Shown here: positions 27,156-35,738 of the stretch, in pieces
Layout of the letters: each line of letters begins with the position of its first letter
Numbering within the stretch: position 1 is the first letter of the stretch
NCBI RefSeq assembly: GCF_027530345.1
Contig: NZ_JAPZQK010000010.1
Span: 1 to 64,000, forward strand
Direction: 5' to 3'
Origin: Silanimonas sp.
GTDB lineage: Bacteria; Pseudomonadota; Gammaproteobacteria; Xanthomonadales; Xanthomonadaceae
Length of the DNA: 64,000 nucleotides
Notes under the pieces: generated by a model
What the model was told of the DNA's origin: nothing
Databases searched by the model: none
What the model saw: the letters and a program-made list of their open reading frames with translations, nothing else
Translations under genes and position numbers: made by a program

Positions 27156-27866
27156 ATGCCGATGACCGCCTTCCCCTTGCCCGCCCGCACCCACGCCGCA
27201 CTCGATGCGGCCACTGATCCGGACTGGGTGCCGACCCTGCTCGGCCCCGACGACGACCGTCGGGTCGCCGAGGCCTTCGTCGCCCGCGTCTACCGCGAGC
27301 AGTTCGATGCGCACCTCGTGGAATTCATGCCCTGGATGCTGGTCTTCCACGACCGCCAGGGCGTGCTTCGCGCCGCCGTCGGTTTGCGTCCCGCGAAGGG
27401 CCACCCCTTGTTCGTCGAGCAGTACCTCGACCAGCCGGCGGAGCAGGCGGTGGCCGCGGCGCTGGGCCGCTGCATCGATCGCGATGCGATGGTCGAAGTG
27501 GGCGGCCTCGCCGCCTCGCGACCCGGTGATGCGCGCCGCCTGATCCTCTGCCTGACGCGCGGACTGCACCGGGCCGGCCTGCGCTGGGTGCTGTTCGCCG
27601 CCACGCGGCAACTGCGCAATGCCTTCGACCGCCTCGGTTTGGCCACCGTCGCCCTCGCGCCTGCGCTGGCCTCGCGCCTTCGTCCCGGCGCGACCGACTG
27701 GGGCCGCTACTACGACACGTCGCCGACGCTCGTCTCCGGCGACATCGCCGCAGGCATGGCCTTCCTCGAGGCCCGCGACGTCGCGGCGCCGATGCGCGGG
27801 TGGGCACGTGAGCGCCGTCCTGCAGTCTCTCGCCGATCGCGCCCCCAGCGACGTGTTGATGCATGA
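27156..27866 (+). CDS. thermostable-haemolysin-family protein (PF12261-like)
   Basis: The 236-residue cytoplasmic protein matches the family named after Vibrio thermostable haemolysin. Hallmarks are VAEAFVARVYREQFDAHLVEF near residue 40, MLVFHDRQGVLRAAVGLRPA, FVEQYLD and the VEVGGLAASRPGDARRL segment. As I recall, the family falls in the acetyltransferase/LuxI-like superfamily, and the order 'E-x-GG-LA' then a helix with 'GLRWVLFAATRQLRNAFDRLG' fits such a fold, so acyl transfer is more likely than haemolysis. It is the first gene of a seven-gene unit and ends 59 bases inside the next gene. Its role in the pathway is inferred, not shown. Confidence 0.8.
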   Translation: MPMTAFPLPARTHAALDAATDPDWVPTLLGPDDDRRVAEAFVARVYREQFDAHLVEFMPWMLVFHDRQGVLRAAVGLRPAKGHPLFVEQYLDQPAEQAVAAALGRCIDRDAMVEVGGLAASRPGDARRLILCLTRGLHRAGLRWVLFAATRQLRNAFDRLGLATVALAPALASRLRPGATDWGRYYDTSPTLVSGDIAAGMAFLEARDVAAPMRGWARERRPAVSRRSRPQRRVDA

Positions 27867-29277
27867 CGGCGAGCAGGCGCTCACGGCCTCCACGTTGCTC
27901 GATGCGGTATCGCGCTGCCGCGACCAGCTCGAGACGCTGCCGCCGGGCGCGGTCGCCAGCCGCCTCGACAACGGCTTGGCCGCCGCCGTGCTCGATCTCG
28001 CCCTCGCGGCGAGCGCGCGCCCGCACATCGCCCTGCCGCCGTTCTTCACCGAAGCGCAGGCCGCGCATGCCGGGCAGTCGGCGGTGGCGATGGCCCTGCC
28101 TGCCGCGGCGGAATCGCCGCTGGACCGCTTGCAGTGGCGGACGCTCGAACCCTCGCCTCGCGCCTTGCCGGCCGGCACCGCGATCGTCACCTACACCTCC
28201 GGCAGCACCGGCGCACCGAAGGGCGTCTGCCTCGATCGCGCGTTGCCGGAGCGGGTCGCGGCCTCGCTGGTGCAGGCGATGGCCACGCTGGGCGTGCGCC
28301 GACACCTCAGCCTGCTGCCCCTGGGCGTGCTGCTGGAAACGGTCGGCGGGCTGTATGCGCCGCTGTTGGCGGGTGGCGAAGTGCACCTGCCTTCGCTCGC
28401 CACGGTCGGCCATCGCGGCAGCGCCGGCCTCGACATCCATGCCCTGTTGGCGACGCTGCATCGCCACGCCCCGGAGTCGATCATCCTCGTGCCGCAACTG
28501 CTGCAGGGGCTGGTGCAGGCGGCCGAAGCCGGTGCGGCCTTGCCGCGTTCGCTGCGCATGATCGCCGTCGGCGGCGCGCGCGTTCCGCTGAGCCTGCTGG
28601 GCCGCGCCGCAGCTCTCGGCCTGCCCGTGTACGAAGGCTATGGCTTGAGCGAGTGCGCGTCGGTAGTGGCCTTGAACCGCCCCGGTGCCCAGCGTGCCGG
28701 TAGCGTCGGCCGCCCCTTGCCGCATGCGCGGCTTCGCGTCGACGGCGAGGGCGAGGTGTGGGTCGATGGCCCCGCCTTCCTCGGCTACACCGGCGAGGCG
28801 TCGCGCGCTCCGGGTCCGTATGCCACGGGGGACCTTGGCGAGTTCGACAGCGAAGGCTTCCTGCATCTCCGCGGCCGCCGCAAGGCGATGTACATCACCG
28901 CCTGGGGTCGCAACGTCAGCCCCGAATGGCTGGAAAGCGAACTGGTGCAGCACCCGCTGATCGCACAGGCCTTCGTCTGGGGCGAGGGCCGCGTGCAAGG
29001 CGCCGCCGTTCTGGTGCCGCGCCGAGCCGACGTGTCCCCCGCCGCGCTCGAGCGCGCGGTGGCCGAAGTCAACGCTGGCCTGCCCGACTACGCGCGCGTC
29101 GCCGCCGTGCTGCTCGCGGACGAACCCTTCAACGTTGCCAACGGCCTGCTCACCGGCAACGGCCGGCCGCGGCGCGAGGCGCTGATGCAGCGCTACGGCG
29201 CCGCCATGGTCGCCGCGCCCGATCCGCATGCGCGCACCGTCCTTTCCCCTCCTGTCCACGAGAGCGTCCATCCATGA
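27808..29277 (+). CDS. AMP-dependent acyl ligase/synthetase with Arg in place of the A10 Lys
   Basis: The 489-residue protein is an ANL-superfamily adenylating enzyme, which activates a carboxylic acid with ATP. Motif A3 is TSGSTGAPKG (130-139), A5 is YEGYGLSE, and A7/A8 is YATGDLGEFDSEGFLHLRGR. At the C-terminal A10 position the usual NGK reads NGR (R453), so the catalytic lysine is replaced by arginine; this may weaken or alter adenylation. The GTG start at 27808 is chosen because GGGTGGG precedes it and the domain begins there. It overlaps the previous gene by 59 bases and the next by four. Confidence 0.85.
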   Translation: MSAVLQSLADRAPSDVLMHDGEQALTASTLLDAVSRCRDQLETLPPGAVASRLDNGLAAAVLDLALAASARPHIALPPFFTEAQAAHAGQSAVAMALPAAAESPLDRLQWRTLEPSPRALPAGTAIVTYTSGSTGAPKGVCLDRALPERVAASLVQAMATLGVRRHLSLLPLGVLLETVGGLYAPLLAGGEVHLPSLATVGHRGSAGLDIHALLATLHRHAPESIILVPQLLQGLVQAAEAGAALPRSLRMIAVGGARVPLSLLGRAAALGLPVYEGYGLSECASVVALNRPGAQRAGSVGRPLPHARLRVDGEGEVWVDGPAFLGYTGEASRAPGPYATGDLGEFDSEGFLHLRGRRKAMYITAWGRNVSPEWLESELVQHPLIAQAFVWGEGRVQGAAVLVPRRADVSPAALERAVAEVNAGLPDYARVAAVLLADEPFNVANGLLTGNGRPRREALMQRYGAAMVAAPDPHARTVLSPPVHESVHP

Positions 29278-29975
29278 AGACCTTCAGTCCGCTGCCCGAG
29301 ATCGGCGGCTTCCACGCCCGCCTGATCGCGCAGAGTGCCGAGGCGCGCGCGGCCTTCCAGGCGCTGCCGATCCTCGGCGAGGCGGTGCAGGGCCGCGTGT
29401 CCCGCGAGGACTACATCGCCTTCCTCATCCAGGCCTATCACCACGTCCGCCACACCACGCCGCTGCTGATGGCCTGCGGCAGCCGCCTGCCGGCCCGCCT
29501 GGAATGGTTGCGCGAGGCCATCGCCGAGTACATCGAGGAGGAGGTCGGCCACCAGGAATGGATCCTCGACGACCTCGAGACGCTGGGCGTGTCGCGCGCC
29601 GCCGTGCTCGAGGCCGGCCCCTCGCCCGCGACGGAGCTGATGGTCGCCTACGCCTACGACACCATCCATCGCGGCAACCCGGTCGGTTTCTTCGGCATGG
29701 TGCTGGTGCTCGAAGGCACCAGCGTCGCGCTGGCGACACGCGCGGCGGATGTCATCGAAACCACCCTCGGGCTTCCGAAGAAGGCGTTCCGCTACCTGCG
29801 CTCGCACGGCAGCCTCGACGTCGAGCACACCGGCTTCTACGAAGGCCTGATGGACCGCCTGCACGAACCGTCCGACCAGGCGGCCGTGGTGCACGCGGCA
29901 CGGATGTTCTACGGCCTGTATGGCGCGGTGTTCCAGGGCCTGCGCAACGCGCAATCGCTGGCGGTGGCCGCATGA
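29274..29975 (+). CDS. haem-oxygenase-like (HDO/TenA-fold) iron-containing oxidase
   Basis: The 233-residue helical protein belongs to the 'iron-containing redox enzyme' group with the TenA/PqqC fold. Likely metal ligands are E90 and H93 (EEEVGHQEW), E147 (VLVLEGTS) and D182/H185 (LDVEHTGFYEG), which fit the pattern of di-iron HDO enzymes such as UndA. A His-rich helix, YHHVRHTTPLL (55-65), precedes them. Such enzymes oxidise or cleave fatty or amino acids. The start ATG overlaps the ligase stop as ATGA, and the same occurs at its end with the SDR, so co-expression is likely. The substrate is unknown. Confidence 0.8.
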   Translation: MKTFSPLPEIGGFHARLIAQSAEARAAFQALPILGEAVQGRVSREDYIAFLIQAYHHVRHTTPLLMACGSRLPARLEWLREAIAEYIEEEVGHQEWILDDLETLGVSRAAVLEAGPSPATELMVAYAYDTIHRGNPVGFFGMVLVLEGTSVALATRAADVIETTLGLPKKAFRYLRSHGSLDVEHTGFYEGLMDRLHEPSDQAAVVHAARMFYGLYGAVFQGLRNAQSLAVAA

Positions 29976-30808
29976 GCCCGCTCGCCGGTCGCGGCGTCCT
30001 GCTCACTGGGGCCAGCGGCGGCATCGGCCAGTGCCTGGCGCTGCGCCTCGCCGAGGTCGGCGCGACCGTGTACGCCGTCGGACGCCGTGCCGATGCGCTG
30101 CATGCGCTCGCGGCGCGTGCGCATCCGGGCGCCATCCGTCCTGTGGTGGCTGATCTGGCCACGGCGGACGGCATCGACGCGGTCCGCCGCGCGGTGGCCG
30201 CGGCGCCGATCCCGGTCTCCTTGGTCATCCTGGGGGCCGCGGATTCCCGTTTCGGCCTGTTCGAACACAGCAGCGTCGTCGATGTGCAAGCCCAGGTCGC
30301 CACGAATCTCGTCGCACCGATGCTGCTGGTGCGCGCGCTGCTGCCGTGCCTGATGCGCCTGCCAAGCGCCGGCATCGTCGGCATCGGCTCGACCTTCGGC
30401 AGCCTCGGCTACCCCGGCTTCGCCGCCTACAGCGCCAGCAAGTTCGGCCTGCGCGGTTTCCTCGAAGCGCTTGCGCGCGAGCACGCCGACACGCCGCTGC
30501 GCGTGCAGTACCTCTCGCCGCGGGCGACCCGCACGGCCCTGAACAGCCCGGCGGTCGAGGCCATGAATGCCGAGCTCGGCGTGGCCGTCGACGACGCCGA
30601 TCTCGTCGCCGCCTCGCTGCTCGAGGCCATCGAATCCGGCACGCGCCGCCGCCAGCTCGGTTGGCCGGAGCGCCTGTTCGCGCGCCTCAACGGCGCCCTG
30701 CCGGAGCTCGTTGATCGCGCGCTCGCCAAACAGCTTCCCATCGTGCGGCGCTTCGCCCGCGCCGCCGCCCCCGTCGTTTCCGACACCGCCCTGGAGTCCC
30801 GCCCATGA
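29972..30808 (+). CDS. short-chain dehydrogenase/reductase
   Basis: The 278-residue protein is a classical SDR. It has the nucleotide-binding TGASGGIG motif at residues 12-19, a catalytic serine in GIGSTFGSLGYPGF and the YSASK active-site motif near residue 152. These enzymes reduce or oxidise a carbonyl/alcohol with NAD(P)H. It is the fourth gene of the operon, joined at both ends by ATGA overlaps. A sensible position is the reduction or oxidation of a product made by the ligase and the HDO oxidase; that is inference from gene order only. The C-terminal 40 residues are basic and amphipathic. Confidence 0.9.
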   Translation: MSPLAGRGVLLTGASGGIGQCLALRLAEVGATVYAVGRRADALHALAARAHPGAIRPVVADLATADGIDAVRRAVAAAPIPVSLVILGAADSRFGLFEHSSVVDVQAQVATNLVAPMLLVRALLPCLMRLPSAGIVGIGSTFGSLGYPGFAAYSASKFGLRGFLEALAREHADTPLRVQYLSPRATRTALNSPAVEAMNAELGVAVDDADLVAASLLEAIESGTRRRQLGWPERLFARLNGALPELVDRALAKQLPIVRRFARAAAPVVSDTALESRP

Positions 30809-31500
30809 ATGCCTTCCGTCATCCCCTCGCCGTCGCCATCCTTGCTGGCCTTGTGCCCATGGCCGCGCTGCTCGCCGCGCCGTCGGCCCACGCGGCCGAC
30901 ACGCCGCCCGCGGCGGCCACGCTCGCTGCGCCGGCGGCCTCGCCGGTGGCGACGCTGCAGGCCCGCTGGGCGGAGATCAAATACGGCCAGCCCGCCAACG
31001 CCCAAGCGGCCGCTTTCGAAGCCCTCGCGAAGGAGGCCGACGCCGCCGTCGCTGCGCATCCACGCGATGCCGCCGTGCTGACCTGGCGCGGAATCATCGA
31101 AGCCTCGTGGGCCGGCGCGAAAGGCGGGCTCGGCGCCCTCTCGCTGGTGAAGAAGGCGAAGGCCGATTTCGAGGCCGCACTGGCCATCGACGACGCCGTC
31201 CTCGACGGTTCGGCGCACACCAGCCTCGGCAGCCTGTACTACCAGGTGCCCGGTTGGCCGGTCGGCTTCGGCGACGAGGACGCCGCGCGTGAGCATCTGG
31301 AAGCGGGCCTGCGCATGAACCCGGCGGGCATCGACAGCAACTACTTCTGGGCCGACTTCCTGCGCGACCAGGGCGACGATGCCGGCGCCATCGCGGCGTT
31401 CCGCAAGGCCCTCGCGGCGCCGCCGCGCCCCGGTCGTGAATCGGCCGACGCCGGCCGTCGCGGCGAGATCGAAGCCGCGCTGGCCGCGCTGGAGGGCTGA
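30805..31500 (+). CDS. secreted TPR-like repeat protein
   Basis: The 231-residue product has a signal peptide (HPLAVAILAGLVPMAALLAAPSAHA). Helical repeats of TPR character follow, for example AAVAAHPRDAAVLTWRGIIEA, ADFEAALAIDDAVLDGSAHTS and FLRDQGDDAGAIAAFRKAL. It resembles TRAP transporter T-component and other periplasmic helical scaffold proteins. Residues around YQVPGWPVGFGDEDAAREHL are typical of this group. It begins with an ATGA overlap to the SDR gene and lies 16 bases before the response-regulator gene. A role as periplasmic partner of the kinase or product is possible but not shown. Confidence 0.7.
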   Translation: MNAFRHPLAVAILAGLVPMAALLAAPSAHAADTPPAAATLAAPAASPVATLQARWAEIKYGQPANAQAAAFEALAKEADAAVAAHPRDAAVLTWRGIIEASWAGAKGGLGALSLVKKAKADFEAALAIDDAVLDGSAHTSLGSLYYQVPGWPVGFGDEDAAREHLEAGLRMNPAGIDSNYFWADFLRDQGDDAGAIAAFRKALAAPPRPGRESADAGRRGEIEAALAALEG

Positions 31501-31516
31501 CGCCTAGACTCCAGCC

Positions 31517-32179
31517 ATGCGAATCCTGCTGGTGGAAGACGACGCGTCGCTCGGCGAGGGCCTTCAAACGGCCCTGCGCCGGGCGGCCATCGCGGTGGAC
31601 TGGGTGCAGGACGGCTTCGCCGCGCTGACGGCCATCCGTGACGGTGGCTTCGATGCGGTGGTGCTCGACCTTGGCCTGCCGCGGATGGACGGCGTGCAGG
31701 TGATCCGCACCGCGCGGCAGGAGGGGCGCCGCGTGCCAATCCTCGTGCTGACCGCCCGTGACCGCGTCGGCGACCGCATCGAGGCGCTGGACCTCGGCGC
31801 CGACGATTTCCTCGGCAAGCCCTTCGACCCGAACGAACTGCTTGCCCGCCTGCGGGCGCTGCATCGCCGCGCGCAGGGGCAGGCCCAGTCCACGCTCTCG
31901 CACGGCGCGCTGCGCCTCGATCCGGCGACGCTCAGCGTGCACTGGCAGGGGCGCATCATCGACCTGCCGCGCCGCGAGTTCGCCCTGCTGCGCGCGCTGA
32001 TGGAACAGCCCGGCCGCATCCTGACGCGCGACGCGCTGCAGCAGGCCATCTACGGCTGGGACGAGGACGTGGCCAGCAATTCGCTCGAGGTGCACGTGCA
32101 CCACCTGCGCAAGCGGCTCGACGCCGACCTGATCCGCACCGTGCGCGGCGTGGGCTACACGCTGTCGGTGCCGGCATGA
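31517..32179 (+). CDS. OmpR/QseB-type response regulator
   Basis: The 220-residue protein has a receiver domain with acidic pocket (EDD, residues 7-9), phosphoacceptor D51 in VLDLGLPRMDG, and a conserved Lys in LGKPFDPNE. A C-terminal winged helix follows (about 125-220) with the family's EVHVHHLRKRL recognition-helix region and VRGVGYTL end. Upon phosphorylation such proteins bind 11-bp direct repeats; five such repeats stand upstream of this operon (27085-27139), suggesting autoregulation and control of the biosynthetic genes. The kinase gene overlaps its stop by four bases. Confidence 0.92.
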   Translation: MRILLVEDDASLGEGLQTALRRAAIAVDWVQDGFAALTAIRDGGFDAVVLDLGLPRMDGVQVIRTARQEGRRVPILVLTARDRVGDRIEALDLGADDFLGKPFDPNELLARLRALHRRAQGQAQSTLSHGALRLDPATLSVHWQGRIIDLPRREFALLRALMEQPGRILTRDALQQAIYGWDEDVASNSLEVHVHHLRKRLDADLIRTVRGVGYTLSVPA

Positions 32180-33579
32180 GGTCGGCGCGGCTGATGCTGC
32201 TGGCGGCGCTGGTCGTCGTGGTCTGTGGCGTGGCGGCGGTGGCGGCGTTCTTCAGTTACCGCGAAGGCCGCACCGAGGCGGCGGAGCTGTTCGACGCCAA
32301 GCTCGCGCACTCGGCCCGGGTGCTGTCCGCCCTCGTCGCACCGCACGTCGCGGACCTGCCGCAGGCCGACGGCGCGCCGTCGCTGATCGAGGTGTGGCAT
32401 GGCGACGCCGAAGGCCGGGGCGATGCCCTCGTGAGTGCCGACGGCCACGTTTACGAAACCAAGCTGGCCTTCCAGGTGCGCGATGCCGAAGGCCGGCTCC
32501 TGCTGCGTTCCGAGAGCGGCCCCGCCACGCCGTTGGCCGCGCTGGCATCAGGCTTCGCCGACGTCGAGCTCGAGGGCCAGCCGTGGCGGGTGTTCACGCT
32601 GCGCAGCCGCGAGGGCCTATGGGTGCAAGCGGCGGAAGAGGGCGAGATCCGCGAGGAGCTCGCCACCGGCATCGCCCGCGGCACCTTGCTTCCCTTGCTG
32701 TTCGGCCTGCCCGTGCTCGTGCTGATGCTCTGGGTGGTGCTGGAGTTCGCGGCCCGTGGCCTTGCACGCATCGTCGATGGCATCGAGCGCCGCGCCGGCC
32801 ACGACCTGACGCCGATCGAGCCCAACGCCATGCCGCTGGAGCTCGGTGGCCTCGTGCGCGCCATCAACGGCCTGTTCGATCGCATGCGGACGGCCCTGGA
32901 GCGCGAGCGCCGATTCACGGCGGATGCCGCGCATGAACTGCGCACGCCGCTCGCGGCCTTGCGCGTCCACGCGGCCAATTGCCACGCCGAGGAGGACCCC
33001 GCGGCCCGCGACGCGCTGGCGGCGCGCGTCGATCGTGCGCTGGTGAGGATGGAGCGCGTGATCGCGCAGATGCTCGACCTGGCGCGGCAGGAATCCGCAC
33101 TGCCCGGCGCCGGACCGCCCGGCCGCGGCGCGATCGACCTGGCGGCCCTCGTGCGGCGCGAGGCGGCGGAGCTCGGCGTCGCGGGTTTCGGGCGCGGCCT
33201 GCAGCTCGAAGTGACCGGCGACGAGCATGTTCCCGTGGCGGGTGACGAGATCGCCCTCGGCATCATGGTGCGCAACCTGCTCGACAACGCGTTCCGCTAC
33301 ACGCCCGACGGTGGCCGGATCCGCATCGAGGTCGGGAAGCAGGGCGCTGGCGTGCAACTGGGCATCGACGATTCCGGCCCCGGCTTGCCCGCCGAGGCGC
33401 GCGAGCGCGTCTTCGACCGATTCCATCGCGAACTCGGCAGCGGCGCCACCGGCAGCGGCCTCGGCCTGTCGATCGTGCGCTCCGTGCTGGCGCGGCACGA
33501 GGGCACGATCACGCTGCGCGATTCCGAATGGGGTGGGCTGGGCGTCGATGTGCGACTGCCCGGGGTCACGCCCGGCTAG
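32176..33579 (+). CDS. membrane sensor histidine kinase
   Basis: The 467-residue protein has two transmembrane helices (about 5-30 and 168-192), with a periplasmic sensor of about 135 residues between them. Then come a short HAMP-like linker, the H-box FTADAAHELRTPLAALRVHA with the phosphorylated His, and the ATPase domain with N-box NLLDNAFRYTP, DDSGPGLP and GSGLGLSIV. It should autophosphorylate in response to an unknown periplasmic signal and pass the phosphate to the regulator encoded just upstream. Its stop codon (TAG) shares the palindrome CTAG (33576-33579) with the stop of the convergent symporter gene, so the two ORFs meet with no intergenic terminator. Confidence 0.92.
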   Translation: MRSARLMLLAALVVVVCGVAAVAAFFSYREGRTEAAELFDAKLAHSARVLSALVAPHVADLPQADGAPSLIEVWHGDAEGRGDALVSADGHVYETKLAFQVRDAEGRLLLRSESGPATPLAALASGFADVELEGQPWRVFTLRSREGLWVQAAEEGEIREELATGIARGTLLPLLFGLPVLVLMLWVVLEFAARGLARIVDGIERRAGHDLTPIEPNAMPLELGGLVRAINGLFDRMRTALERERRFTADAAHELRTPLAALRVHAANCHAEEDPAARDALAARVDRALVRMERVIAQMLDLARQESALPGAGPPGRGAIDLAALVRREAAELGVAGFGRGLQLEVTGDEHVPVAGDEIALGIMVRNLLDNAFRYTPDGGRIRIEVGKQGAGVQLGIDDSGPGLPAEARERVFDRFHRELGSGATGSGLGLSIVRSVLARHEGTITLRDSEWGGLGVDVRLPGVTPG

Positions 33580-34835
33580 CGGTCGGCGTCCTCGGCGTCC
33601 TCGGCGGCAGGGGCGTCGGGTTCCGCCCGCGCCACCTTGCTGGCCACGGTGAGGTCGGCGCTGACGTTGCCGACGGTGGAGAACACATCGGGGATCAGGT
33701 CGACCGCGAGCAGCAGGCCCAACGGTTCGACGGGCAATCCGGCGGCCTGCACGATCGGCAGGTTGGTGCCCATGAAGCTGGCCTGGCCCGGCAGGCCCAC
33801 CGAGCCAAGGCTGATGACCACGGCGAGCGCGATGCAGGTCGCGATCGTCGTCGCGTCGAGTTCGATGCCGTAGGCCCAGGCGATGAAGCTCATCACGCCC
33901 AAGTACTGCGCCGGGCTGGTGATGCGGAACAGCGAAACCGCCAGCGGCAGCACCAGCGCGCCGATTTGCGGCGGGTAGCCGAAGCGCTCGTTCGAGGCTT
34001 GCAGCATGGCCGGCAGGCTGGCCAGCGAGCTCTGCGTGCTGGCAGCGACGACCTGTGCCGGCAGGATGGCGCTGGCGAAACGGCGCAACGGCTCGCCGCC
34101 GCCCAGCGGCGCGATCACGTACAGCGAGGCGGTGATGACGAGGTAGGTGGCGATCAGCACGGCCACGTGCACGCCGAGTGCGCCGAGCACGCTGCCGCCG
34201 GCCTGCACGGTGACGGGGAGGATGAGCGCGAACACGCCCAGCGGACCCACCTTCAGCACCCAGTGCACGATGACGATCATCGCGTCGGCCACGCCCTGCG
34301 CCAGGGCCAGCACCGGTGCGCGGCGTTCGGCCGGGATGCGCGTCAGCGCGAACGCGAACAGCAGGGTGAACACCACCAGCGGCACGATGGCGCCCTGCGC
34401 GGCCGCGGCGATCGCATTGGTGGGCACCAGGGCGGCAAGGCTGGCGGCCACGCTGCCTTCCGGTGCCGCGATGGTGCCGGTGGCCGCGTGCAGGGCTTCG
34501 GTGAGCGCCTCGCTGCGCGGCGCGAACGACAGCAGGAAGGGCGCGAAGAACGCGGTGAAAACCGCCGAGGCCGTCGCGAGGCCGAGTATCCAGGCCAGCG
34601 TGCGCCGCGCGATGCGCCCCGACGCGGCCGCATCACTGGCCTGTGCCACGCCGACGATGAGCAGGCCCATCACCAGCGGGACGATGGTCATCTGCAGCGC
34701 GTTGAGCCACAGCCGGCCAATCGGCTGCGCGATCGCGGCCGCGTGCTGTGCCGCCGCTGGTGCGAACGCGTTGAGGACGAGGCCGAGGACGGCGCCGAGC
34801 AGCAGGCCGAGGAAGACCTTCGCGGCGCCGCTCAT
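33576..34835 (-). CDS. dicarboxylate/amino-acid:cation symporter (DAACS family)
   Basis: The 419-residue membrane protein has about eight transmembrane segments and re-entrant-loop features of glutamate/aspartate/C4-dicarboxylate symporters. The STQSSLASLPAML serine-rich signature lies in mid protein, followed by LPLAVSLFRITSP and, near the end, GLPGQASFMGTNLPI and LAVDLIPDVFSTVGNV. Substrate could be glutamate, aspartate or related acids; position in a murein-peptide operon makes glutamate/aspartate attractive. It is the last gene of the five-gene minus-strand operon and overlaps the upstream lipoprotein gene by four bases (ATGA). Confidence 0.85.
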   Translation of the reverse strand: MSGAAKVFLGLLLGAVLGLVLNAFAPAAAQHAAAIAQPIGRLWLNALQMTIVPLVMGLLIVGVAQASDAAASGRIARRTLAWILGLATASAVFTAFFAPFLLSFAPRSEALTEALHAATGTIAAPEGSVAASLAALVPTNAIAAAAQGAIVPLVVFTLLFAFALTRIPAERRAPVLALAQGVADAMIVIVHWVLKVGPLGVFALILPVTVQAGGSVLGALGVHVAVLIATYLVITASLYVIAPLGGGEPLRRFASAILPAQVVAASTQSSLASLPAMLQASNERFGYPPQIGALVLPLAVSLFRITSPAQYLGVMSFIAWAYGIELDATTIATCIALAVVISLGSVGLPGQASFMGTNLPIVQAAGLPVEPLGLLLAVDLIPDVFSTVGNVSADLTVASKVARAEPDAPAAEDAEDADR

Positions 34836-35737
34836 TCGTGCGCGTCCCGGCCGGCCGGCGTGCCGCCCGCAGGCCCGGCATTCGGGTTGCCGCTGCCGGG
34901 TGCCGGCAGATCCCACGCGGCCTGCAGGCGCGCGTAGGCCTGCACGGGCAGCAGAACGAAGCGCGGCGTCGCGGCTGGATCAAGCCAGCCGAGCAAGGTG
35001 GCCATGTCGGCATCGGCCATGGCCGTGCAGCCGGCGGTGGGCACGTCCGGCCCTTTCCACAGGTGCGCGAAGATGCAGCTGCCCGCGCGGTCCACGCCGG
35101 CGGCGTTGTGCTCGATGACGAAACCGAGGCGGTAGCGCTGGTCGCCGTCCTTGTGCAGGTCGCGGCGCATCGGCTCGGTGCTGCCTTCGATGGCCTTCGC
35201 GCCGACCTCGCGGGTATCGACGATGCGGTTGTAGTCGGGCGAGCCGGGCACGTCGATGCACCAGTGCTCACGCTGCATGGGCGTGTACGCGAGGCGCGTC
35301 GAGGCGCTGTCCGCGTAGCCGAACGCGGGGCCGATGGCGAACACGCCGGCCGGGGCGCGGCCATCGCCTTCGGCTTTCTGCGGTCCGTCGGCCTGCGGCG
35401 CGTGCACGCCAAGGCCCCAGGCGCTGCCGCTGCGGCCCACCATCACCGGGAAGCTCGCGCCCACGGGACGCCACGCACCGCCGGCGTCGCGCTCGAAGCG
35501 CGCGAGGCGGCCTTGGGGGGCGTCCCAGTTCGGCGTCAGCACGACCACGAGTTGGCGGGTGGCCGGGTTCGGCCAGGGGCCGTGGTCGCCGACGCGCGGC
35601 GGCCGCGTGTCGTCTTGGCTCGGCGCCGAACGCATCGGCCCGCGATCACCCAAGCTGGTGCAGCCGGCGAGCATGGCGACGACGGCCAGAAGGAGCAGGG
35701 CGGGGAGGGTGCGCGGAGAGGCGTGGGGGGCGGGCAT
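34832..35737 (-). CDS. L,D-transpeptidase-like (YkuD) lipoprotein
   Basis: The 301-residue product has a lipoprotein signal (ALLLLAVVAMLAGC) and a YkuD/ErfK-type catalytic region near the end, with His224 in HLWKGPDVPTAGC and active-site Cys237. The motif normally reads HGxx...S(H/R)GC; here TAGC is seen, a variant found in some YafK-like members. Such enzymes act on muropeptide D-centred bonds as transpeptidases or carboxypeptidases. One base separates its start from the epimerase stop, and it overlaps the symporter start, so it sits in the middle of a tight cell-wall peptide operon. Localisation would be periplasmic, anchored by lipid. Confidence 0.8.
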   Translation of the reverse strand: MPAPHASPRTLPALLLLAVVAMLAGCTSLGDRGPMRSAPSQDDTRPPRVGDHGPWPNPATRQLVVVLTPNWDAPQGRLARFERDAGGAWRPVGASFPVMVGRSGSAWGLGVHAPQADGPQKAEGDGRAPAGVFAIGPAFGYADSASTRLAYTPMQREHWCIDVPGSPDYNRIVDTREVGAKAIEGSTEPMRRDLHKDGDQRYRLGFVIEHNAAGVDRAGSCIFAHLWKGPDVPTAGCTAMADADMATLLGWLDPAATPRFVLLPVQAYARLQAAWDLPAPGSGNPNAGPAGGTPAGRDAHE

Positions 35738-35738
35738 A

